Shown here in pieces: positions 43,464 through 51,000 of a DNA stretch of 53,638 bases. The position numbers were made by a program, and so were the translations under genes. Every line of letters starts with the position of its first letter. Position 1 is the first letter of the stretch. The stretch lies in contig JBCBAP010000020.1 in assembly GCA_038532435.1 (NCBI GenBank), positions 1-53,638 of the forward strand. The letters are read 5' to 3'. This DNA comes from JBCBAP01 sp038532435. GTDB lineage: Bacteria > Pseudomonadota > Alphaproteobacteria > Rhodobacterales > Rhodobacteraceae. Below the pieces are notes generated by a model. The model made no database searches. It was not told the origin of the DNA and worked only from the letters and a program-made list of their open reading frames with translations.

Positions 43464-43476
43464 GTTCGCCGGTCGG

Positions 43477-43980
43477 TCAGACCGCGTTACACTGCCCGGC
43501 GTACTTGTCGCCAATCGCGCCGTGTACGTTCATGAACAGCGCTTCGGCCTTCGCGTCCCGGTCCATGCCCGGATATGCCGGGCTCTGCACCGTTGCGGAG
43601 AGACCCGTGCGCATGTCGGAGATCAGATCCTGCCTAATGGCGGGCTGGCAGTCCAGCGTGTCCATCAAGGCGGTGAGGTACACGCCCTCGCCGACAGCCG
43701 TCTCCATCGCAAGCTCCGGGTAGGTCGCCTGGATCAGGGCGGCCGACTGGCCTGCGCCGCCTGCGCAGGAGCCCGGCGCGACGAGGCCCTGGGTCACCGC
43801 GGTGGGGGAGGAGGTCAGAATGTTTACGACGACAGCGCCAAGCTCATCGTCCGGAAAGATGATCCCGCCAAGACCGCAGGAGATGAAAATGTTTCGGATG
43901 CCCCGCTCCTGCGCGGCGGCGGGCGACGTGAACGCGACTGCCATCGCACACAGGGCAGCCAGCACACTCAAATTCTTCAT
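43477..43980 (-). CDS. Small exported DUF3015-like protein
   Basis: 167-residue precursor with signal peptide MKNLSVLAALCAMAVAFTSPAAA. The mature protein has FISCGLGGIIFP near its start, hydrophobic and Thr/Ser-rich stretches, and further cysteines in GSCAGG, LDCQP and the C-terminal GQCNAV, suggesting two disulfides. It resembles the DUF3015 family, function unknown. GGAGG precedes ATG 43980; an in-frame start at 44061 is discarded. It is upstream of the DUF4105 gene on the same strand with a terminator-like hairpin between. Confidence 0.72.
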   Translation of the reverse strand: MKNLSVLAALCAMAVAFTSPAAAQERGIRNIFISCGLGGIIFPDDELGAVVVNILTSSPTAVTQGLVAPGSCAGGAGQSAALIQATYPELAMETAVGEGVYLTALMDTLDCQPAIRQDLISDMRTGLSATVQSPAYPGMDRDAKAEALFMNVHGAIGDKYAGQCNAV

Positions 43981-44283
43981 TATGGATACCTCCAACTTGC
44001 ACTTCGAACCGGGCCGTCGGTGCCTGTCGGTCCGCACGTCCCGTCGCTTGAACGTCCCCATTTCAAAGCGTCATTGCAACACTTATTGGGTCCCGGATCA
44101 GTATTGTCTGGCGGGACTTGAGTGAAATACTGTTACGCCCACCTCCGGTACTGCCCGGATACCGCGTCACTTTTCCGAACAACTGCGTAAGCCCGGGTGT
44201 GGGAATGCCCGTCGAGGTGCTCGTCGCCCGTGGAAATCCCGCTTGTGATCCGGGCATCAAATGCATAGAAGGGCAGCCCAGAA
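43981..44283. other. Intergenic region before tRNA-Cys
   Basis: 303 bases between the divergent DUF3015-like gene and tRNA-Cys. A promoter for the tRNA is predicted at its right end. I see no gene or other clear element. Confidence 0.5.
44243..44271 (+). promoter_or_regulatory. Predicted promoter of tRNA-Cys
   Basis: TTGTGA (44243-44248) and TAGAAG (44266-44271) with a 17-base spacer, 12 bases ahead of the tRNA 5' end. Confidence 0.5.
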
Positions 44284-44357
44284 GGCGACGTGGCGGAGTG
44301 GTTACGCAGCGGATTGCAAATCCGTGTACCCCGGTTCGATTCCGGGCGTCGCCTCCA
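44284..44357 (+). tRNA. tRNA-Cys (GCA)
   Basis: Acceptor GGCGACG/CGTCGCC, discriminator T, encoded CCA. The anticodon stem CGGAT/ATCCG has loop TGCAA centred on anticodon GCA, and the T-arm is CCCGGTTCGATTCCGGG. Confidence 0.97.
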
Positions 44358-44387
44358 GATCTTCCTCCAGATTTCGTTTCATTGATG

Positions 44388-44411
44388 GACCCTGTCGCTG
44401 GACAGAGGGTC
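44388..44411 (+). other. Leader hairpin between tRNA-Cys and tupB
   Basis: GACCCT/AGGGTC continues into GTC/GAC with a two-base bulge and GCTG loop. It may end the tRNA transcript or act in the tup leader; the following T content (GTTTCC) is poor for a terminator. Confidence 0.4.
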
Positions 44412-44466
44412 GTTTCCGCTGCATCCTTTACATAATTCTCACGCGCCGCGGAGAGTCTCGTAAGAA

Positions 44467-45174
44467 ATGCAGGATTTTGCAGGAATTTTACTAGATGCCC
44501 TAACCCTGATCGCCACCGGCGACCGGGATCTGTGGGACGTGATCGGTCTTTCCCTGCAGGTATCGCTGAGCGCCACGGTGCTCGCGGGGCTGATCGGCCT
44601 GCCGCTTGGTGCACTACTGGCTGTTGGCAGGTTCCCGGGACGCCAGGCCGGGATCGTCGTGCTCAACGCGCTCATGGGGCTGCCGCCGGTGGTGGTCGGT
44701 CTGTGCGTCTACCTCTTGCTGTCCCGGGCCGGTCCGCTCGGGGAATTCGGCCTGCTCTACACCCCAACCGCGATGGTGATCGCGCAGGCGCTTCTGGTCA
44801 CCCCGATCATCGCGGCGATCACCCGACAGGTGATTTCAGCGCTGCACGAGGAGTATGAGGATCAGCTCACATCCCTAGGCGTGGGGCGCATCGCGTCCGT
44901 ACCAACGCTGCTGTGGGACGCACGCTTCAACCTTGTGACAGGATTGCTCGCCGGGTTCGGGCGGGCCATCGCCGAGGTTGGCGCGGTGATCATCGTCGGG
45001 GGCAACATCGCGCACCACACGCGGGTGATGACGACGACGATCGCGCTCGAAACCTCGAAGGGGAACCTCGAGTTCGCCCTCGCACTCGGCGCGGTACTGG
45101 TCCTGATCGCAATCGTGGTCAACGGGATCGTAGGTTCGGCGAGCCTGCGGCTGCGGAGCGTTGCACATGCGTGA
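44467..45174 (+). CDS. tupB: Tungstate ABC transporter permease TupB
   Basis: 235-residue inner-membrane permease with about five helices. The coupling loop is in ISALHEEYEDQLTSLGVGR and LVTGLLAGFGRAIAEVGAVIIVGGNI, the latter a signature of TupB/ModB-type permeases. ATG 44467 gives MQDFAGILLDALTLIATGD. It overlaps tupC by eight bases. Tungstate rather than molybdate is inferred from TupA; the system may also serve molybdate for XDH. Confidence 0.9.
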   Translation: MQDFAGILLDALTLIATGDRDLWDVIGLSLQVSLSATVLAGLIGLPLGALLAVGRFPGRQAGIVVLNALMGLPPVVVGLCVYLLLSRAGPLGEFGLLYTPTAMVIAQALLVTPIIAAITRQVISALHEEYEDQLTSLGVGRIASVPTLLWDARFNLVTGLLAGFGRAIAEVGAVIIVGGNIAHHTRVMTTTIALETSKGNLEFALALGAVLVLIAIVVNGIVGSASLRLRSVAHA

Positions 45175-45889
45175 CTACGGCATTGATCCATCAGTCTTTT
45201 CGATCTCCGTGGTGGAGCTGCGCCACGAGGTGGCTGGCCGGGCCCTGCTTGATATCCCTGCCCTCTCCGTCCCAAGGCACGGGGCAACGTGCGTCCTTGG
45301 CCCGAACGGCGCGGGCAAGAGCCTGCTGCTGCGTGCACTTCACGGCCTGCTCGAGCCAACAAGACCGGGAGAGGTGACCGTTGCCGAAAGCATCGGGCGA
45401 CAGGCGATGGTGTTCCAGAAGCCGGTGCTGCTACGCCGCACGGTGGCGGCAAATGTGGCCTACGCGTTGAAGGCCGCGGGTGTCGCCCGGTCCGACCGTC
45501 GCGAGCGGGTCGCACGCATGCTGTCCCACGGCGGTCTGGCCCATCTCGCGGAACGGGGCGCACGCTCCCTTTCCGGGGGGGAGCAGCAGCGGCTTGCGCT
45601 TGTCCGCGCGCTCGCCGTCGCGCCCGATCTTCTGTTTCTGGACGAGCCGACCGCGAGCCTGGATCCCGGTGCTACGCTGGCCATAGAGACCCTGCTGCAC
45701 GACGCGATCCGGGCAGGCACCAAAGTGATCATGGTGAGCCACGATCCCGGGCAGGCGAAGCGCCTCGCATCCGACGTGATCTTCCTGAACCGCGGTCAGG
45801 TCGTGGAACAGGGGCCGGCCGATGCGTTTTTCGATGGACCCAGCTCGGCGGAGGCCCGCGCCTTTCTCACCGGCAACCTTGTGTTCTAG
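45167..45889 (+). CDS. tupC: Tungstate ABC transporter ATPase TupC
   Basis: 240-residue ATPase with Walker A GPNGAGKS, Q-loop VFQKPVLLRRTVAANVAYAL, signature LSGGEQQRLALVRAL, Walker B LLFLDEPTASLDPG and H-loop MVSHDPGQA. No C-terminal TOBE/ModC regulatory domain, as in the short Tup type. I use ATG 45167; an in-frame TTG at 45161 is an alternative. Confidence 0.9.
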   Translation: MRDYGIDPSVFSISVVELRHEVAGRALLDIPALSVPRHGATCVLGPNGAGKSLLLRALHGLLEPTRPGEVTVAESIGRQAMVFQKPVLLRRTVAANVAYALKAAGVARSDRRERVARMLSHGGLAHLAERGARSLSGGEQQRLALVRALAVAPDLLFLDEPTASLDPGATLAIETLLHDAIRAGTKVIMVSHDPGQAKRLASDVIFLNRGQVVEQGPADAFFDGPSSAEARAFLTGNLVF

Positions 45890-45898
45890 CGACCGGAC

Positions 45899-46699
45899 AT
45901 GCGCGGGACAGCAGCACTTCTGGTGACACTCCTGACGCTGTGGACGGGCGGCGTCCGGGCCGACCCGTACATCATCATCCAATCCACGACCTCGACGGAG
46001 AATTCGGGCCTGTTCGACGCGATCTTGCCGCCGTTCGAGGCGGCCACGGGGATCGAGGCGCGGGTGGTCGCGGTCGGCACCGGGCAGGCCATCCGGAACG
46101 CGGAGCGCGGGGACGGCGATGTTCTCTTCGTGCACGACACCGCGGCGGAAGAAGCCTTCGTCGCTGCGGGCTTCGGTGCCGCGCGCCATGATGTGATGTA
46201 CAATGACTTTGTCATCGTCGGTCCCGCATCGGACCCTGCAGGGATCGAAGGGATGAAGGACGTGACGGACGCCCTGACAGGGATCGCCGAGGCGGGCGTC
46301 ACTTTCGTGTCCCGCGGGGACGAATCCGGCACCCACCGCGCTGAATTGCGGCTCTGGTCCAAGGCCGGGATCGGGGGACAGAACCCGCAATGGCACCGGG
46401 AGACCGGGTCAGGCATGGGTGCCACGCTCAACGTCGCGGTGGGCCTAGATGGCTATACCCTGACGGATCGGGCCACCTGGGTGGCCTTTGGCAACAAGGG
46501 AGCGCACAGGGTGCTGGTGGAAGGCGATCCCGCCCTCTTCAATCAGTACGGGGTAATTGCGGTGGCGGCGGCCCCCTCTTCCAGCGCCGATGCTGCGGAG
46601 GCGTTCGTCGCGTGGATCACCGGGGAGGACGGACAGGCAGCCATCGGCGCCTTCCGCGTGGACGGCCAGCAGGTTTTCTTCCCCAACGCGCAGCCCTAG
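45899..46699 (+). CDS. tupA: Tungstate-binding periplasmic protein TupA
   Basis: 266-residue binding protein; signal peptide MRGTAALLVTLLTLWTGGVRA. The mature protein begins with the oxyanion-binding TTSTENSGLFDAILPPFE, and has GTGQAIRNAERGDGDVLFVHD, VSRGDESGTH and YTLTDRATW, all hallmark TupA motifs. It ends ten bases after tupC starts the intergenic gap and its TAG stop overlaps the opposing regulator stop inside one CTAG. Confidence 0.93.
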   Translation: MRGTAALLVTLLTLWTGGVRADPYIIIQSTTSTENSGLFDAILPPFEAATGIEARVVAVGTGQAIRNAERGDGDVLFVHDTAAEEAFVAAGFGAARHDVMYNDFVIVGPASDPAGIEGMKDVTDALTGIAEAGVTFVSRGDESGTHRAELRLWSKAGIGGQNPQWHRETGSGMGATLNVAVGLDGYTLTDRATWVAFGNKGAHRVLVEGDPALFNQYGVIAVAAAPSSSADAAEAFVAWITGEDGQAAIGAFRVDGQQVFFPNAQP

Positions 46700-47574
46700 G
46701 CGCCGTTGAGGTGAACTGTCCCGGCGCGGGAGATGTCGTAGCCCGGCATCTCCGCCGCCCGATCGCGAAAACGCTCGGAGGAAAGAAAGCCAAGCAGCGT
46801 CTGGCACGGTGGCTCGAAATAGGTGCGCCGCCACATCAGCAGGTCGAGACGTTCCTCAAGCAGCGGCACGAAGTTGAGGCGATGCGCATGGGCGGCGGCC
46901 GCCAAGCCGAAGGCGACGTCCGCCTTGCCCTCGAGCACCGCCTGGGCGAGATCATCTTCGGTCCGTTCGGGCTCCTCAGGCGAGGCGAGTGCGGCTGAGT
47001 CGATCCCCGCTTCTACCAGCAGGTGTTCGAACAGGATATGGCTCGCGGCCTGGGATTGTCGCCGGGCGACCCGGCACCGGACCACATCGGCTATGGACCG
47101 CACCTCCAAGGGGTTGCCCGCTGCCACAATCAGGCCACGGTGCCGCCTTGCGAACTCAATCAGAACGACAGGCCGGCCCCCCAGTTTTTCGGCGACGGTC
47201 GCGGTGTTCCACCCGGCGGGTTCGTGCACATGCAGGCTGCAGAGCAGCGCCTCCGCCGCGGCGAACCGGGAAAGGCCGTCGAGGCTTCCGTCAAAGAGCG
47301 CGGCAATCCCGCAGCCTGCGTTGCGCAGGGCCCAGTCGAGCAGCGGATCATGACTGCCGACGGCGATGGGGGGCGGCGGGGCGAGCGCATCCGGACCCGA
47401 CCGGGTCGATGCGATCCACGCGTCGATCTGGTCCTTGGGGAACAAAAGCTTGCCCACGACGCGCACGCAGGGAACTTCGCCATTGGAGGCAAGATCATAG
47501 ACCTTCCGCTCCTTTATCCGGAGCAGGTCGGCAAGCTCTTTTGTGGTGAGGAAGGCGGGATCCGGACTGGTCAT
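46696..47574 (-). CDS. One-component regulator: excisionase-type HTH plus binding-protein-like domain
   Basis: 292 residues. The N-terminal winged helix (FLTTKELADLLRIKERKVYDLASNGEVPCVRVVGKLLFPKDQIDAWI) is of the MerR/excisionase type. The remainder is a periplasmic-binding-protein-like domain without a signal peptide (LVEAGID, KADVAFGLAAAAHAHRLNFVPLLEERLDLLMWR). Such HTH plus substrate-binding proteins occur with molybdate and tungstate transporters, so it probably senses oxyanion or cofactor and controls tupBCA. That role is inferred from convergent adjacency. ATG 47574; both convergent stop codons share one CTAG. Confidence 0.85.
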   Translation of the reverse strand: MTSPDPAFLTTKELADLLRIKERKVYDLASNGEVPCVRVVGKLLFPKDQIDAWIASTRSGPDALAPPPPIAVGSHDPLLDWALRNAGCGIAALFDGSLDGLSRFAAAEALLCSLHVHEPAGWNTATVAEKLGGRPVVLIEFARRHRGLIVAAGNPLEVRSIADVVRCRVARRQSQAASHILFEHLLVEAGIDSAALASPEEPERTEDDLAQAVLEGKADVAFGLAAAAHAHRLNFVPLLEERLDLLMWRRTYFEPPCQTLLGFLSSERFRDRAAEMPGYDISRAGTVHLNGA

Positions 47575-48006
47575 GGCACCAGCCTAGCGTCGGACAAGAT
47601 GGTGCGACAGAGGCGAATCCCGGCCTGTGCGTCTTCCGAAGACCGTCCGAGAAGACCATTGCGAAGTTGACATGCACGTCAACGCCCACATGGGCCATTT
47701 ACGGTTCGTTAACCATTTGAAACCAATTTCCGATGCCTGCCGAGGCACGACTAACCCTTGGCCATACAACCTAAATTAGTACGAATTTGGCACTGACTTG
47801 ACAACCATAACGGGCATACAGCGACTATTCACGAATTCGAGAACAATCAGCAACTGTCGGGAAGATTGGATAAATTTTCGCTGCGCCCGCCTAAAACTGT
47901 TGCTGAGTCATCCGTTAATGATAGCTTCATTTTACGCGCAGAACGTGCGGCTGGGGGGGTGCGGCCCCGGCTTAGAATTGGCTGGATCGTAGGGGTTCCC
48001 TTGTAA
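47575..48006. other. AT-rich divergent regulatory region before the adhesin gene
   Basis: 432 bases between the HTH regulator (minus) and the adhesin (plus), much richer in A and T than the surroundings. It holds three consecutive palindromes at 47666-47714 and a TTAACCAT element at 47709-47716. TTGACA at 47798-47803 lacks a good -10 partner. AGGGG near 47992 is a weak ribosome-binding site for ATG 48007. No gene is supported. Confidence 0.6.
47666..47683. promoter_or_regulatory. 18-bp palindrome, possible operator
   Basis: GTTGACATGCACGTCAAC has perfect 6-bp arms and a nearly symmetric centre, in the geometry of a dimeric CRP/FNR- or GntR-type site. It lies about 92 bases upstream of the regulator start and 325 upstream of the adhesin. 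The cognate protein is unknown. Confidence 0.5.
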
Positions 48007-51000
48007 ATGACCGACCGCATATCTGACGAAGACCGGGACGACTCCGTCCAGGCGGCCTCTGAGACGCAACCTCAAGACACCGACCGCACCGACGCGTGGC
48101 ATATGCCTCTCGAACCGCGTCTCGTTTTCGACGCCGCGCTTGGCGCCGAGCTTGTCGATGCGACCGTCGATGCAGTGACCGATGAGGCCCCTACGGACAC
48201 GGACGTGCCGGAAGACGTGCACGCAAGCGTTGCGGGTGTCGAAAACGGTGTGACCGTCGTCGTCATCGACGAGGGCGTGGAGGATGCGGCCAGTCTCGCG
48301 GACGACCTGCCTGCGGATGCGGTTGTGATCACGCTCGATGCGTCGGATGACGGACTGACCTCGATCGCCGATGCGCTGTCCGGCCTAGGCCCCGTGTCCG
48401 ACCTGCACATCCTGTCGCACGGTGAAGCGGGACGGATCCAGTTGGGCGCGGAGATGGTCGACACCGGCGCGCTGACAGAGGCGCAAACTGCGGCTCTCTC
48501 CTCGATCGGCGAGGCGTTGACCGCGGACGGGGATATCCTCATTTACGGGTGCGATTTCGGTGCCGACGCGGACGGTCTCGATACCCTCGCTGCGCTGACT
48601 GGAGCCGACATCGCAGCGTCCGACGATCTGACCGGCGCTGCCGCCCTGGGTGGCGACTGGGAGCTTGAGGCAACCCGGGGAACGATCGAGGCCGACACGG
48701 TCGAAAGCGCCGACTACCGTCACACGCTCGCGGATTTCACCGATACCGGCACGTCCACCAACTACACGCTGAACGGTACGGACACTCTGACAATCGAAAG
48801 CGGCACCTATACCGGCACCATCAACGGGCTTGCGGCGGGCGCGGAGATCATCGTGAAGGCCGGTGCCGCCTTCGAGCCGTCTTCGATCAACAATCCCTCG
48901 GGCAAGATCACAATCGAGGATGGCGCGACGGCGGTCTTCCCCGGACTGGCGATGAACACCGGGTTCGAGATCGAGAACTCCGGCGACGCGCGCTTTGGCG
49001 GCAATCTGAACTTCAACGGTACGGTCGACATAACCAACACGGCGACCGGCGTCATGACCTTCGTCAACACCCTGCCCCTCGGCAACGGGTCGACGATAAC
49101 CAATGACGGGGAAATGAACTTCCAGCAGGACCTCAACACCCGCAACGGGTCCACGCTGAACAACACCGGCGACATCAACCTCACGAGCTTCAACCCCAAC
49201 GGTGTGGTGGTGAACGATGGCTACGTGAAGGCCACGCAATTCATCAACATCAATGGCCAGTCCGAGGTGACGAACAATTGCGGGTTTGAGGCCCGCGCGG
49301 GCTTCAACAACAACTCCAACGATATGGTCAACAACGGCTATATCTTCATCACCAACGATGGCGCGACCTGGCAGAACAACGCGACCTACACCCAGGGGCC
49401 CGACGGGGTCGTTACCGGCTTCAACTTCACGAACAATGCAACGATCTCCGGCGGTGGTTCCTTCTATTTCGAAGGGTTCACCCGCAACCAAGGGCCATTC
49501 GGCAATGATGGCGATGGGGAGACGATCAATTTCTTCGATGTCAGCCAAACCGGCACGCAGATCTTCGACAGCCAGAGCACTGCACCCGTCGACACGGTGC
49601 GCATGGCCTTCACCCCGCCGCCGGTGGGAAGCTGCCCGACAAAGGTCGACAATCAGGCGCCGGTGGCGGTCGACGACACGGTCGTCATGTCGAACACCGA
49701 CACGGAAGTGGCGCTCGACCTTCTGGGCAACGATACCGACGCGGACGGAGATGCCCTGACCGTTGCGAGCGTCGCGGGGGTCGCGATCACCCCGGGAACC
49801 GCACAGGATATCCCGGTCACCGGCGGCGTCGTCCGCTCCGACGGGGCGGGCAATCTGACGTTCGAACGAACGGCGGGCGTGCGGGTCGCGAGCTTCGACT
49901 ACACCGTCGACGACGGCAGCGGCACGACAGACACCGGGTCGGTCACGGTCAACGTGGACACGACCATCGACCTGAGCACCGACCGGTTCAGCACGCTGGA
50001 GAACAATCCGGTCTCCATCAACGTGCTGGCCAACGACGGAAACTCCACAGGCGACAGCCCGACAACCGCGGCGCTGAGCGACATCCCGGCGGCAAGCGAG
50101 GGCGTGCTCACCTACGTCCGGGACGGGATCGAGGTGACGGTAGATCCGGCGAGCCCGCCAACGGGCCTTCCGGTTTCAGTGCTCAGCACGCTAGTGTTCA
50201 CACCCGCGACCAGCTTCTTCACGCTTGCCGGCGCACCGATCGAATTCACCTATACGGTGACGGATGTGGATGGTGACACGGCCTCCACCACCGTCGGTAT
50301 TGATGTGGCGCCCGTCAACGACGCCCCGGTGGTGGACCTCAACTCTGCCGCGGATCCGGCGGACGCGGACCGCGGCAACGTCGTGGAATTCACCGAGGCC
50401 GGCCTCACGCCTGGCGGGGCAACCACACCGGGCACGCCTGTCGCCCTCGTCGGTCCGACCGGCAGCGTCTCGTCCGTCGGCGAGAACGACATCGTCGTCC
50501 TGAGCATCGATGTGCCGGACAATCCGGAAGGGCCGGATGAAGTCATCAGCCTTGACGGGACCGATTTCCCGCTCAACGAGGCGGCAGCGGGTGTGCTGAC
50601 AGTCACCGAGGGCGCGTCATCTTTCGACGTGCGCTATGACGGTTTCACCTTCACCATCGTCGCAGCGGGTGAAGACCCCGCGACGACAACCACGCCCATG
50701 GACGATGACGACCTTTCGGCGGTAATCCGGCGGCTCACTTACGTGAACAACGCGGATGCGGCGGAGGATGGTGCCCGCACGTTCGAATTCATTGCGACGG
50801 ACACGAACGGGACGAACTCCACCGCCGCCGTCGCCTCGGTCAACATCATCGCCAGCAATGACGCGCCACAGATCAACATCGACCCGGACAATCTGTCGCT
50901 CGGCGTCGATGATGCGGGGTTCGAGCAGCTCATCGCTCAAGGTCAGTCCGGGGTGTCCATCATCGGGCCGAACGGCGGGGTGATCTCCACGGACGGCGAC

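Noticed and set aside
44388..44466. Molybdenum cofactor or tungsten-type riboswitch ahead of tupB
   Set aside because: Only one short bulged hairpin is visible; the space between tRNA-Cys and tupB is too short for the known Moco RNA fold.
47798..47826. TTGACA -35 element for the adhesin promoter
   Set aside because: No acceptable -10 hexamer at 16-18 bases; the real promoter cannot be assigned.
48385..49548. 387-codon minus-strand open frame inside the adhesin gene
   Set aside because: Antisense to the DUF4347 and beta-repeat region, which is continuous and clearly coding on the plus strand.
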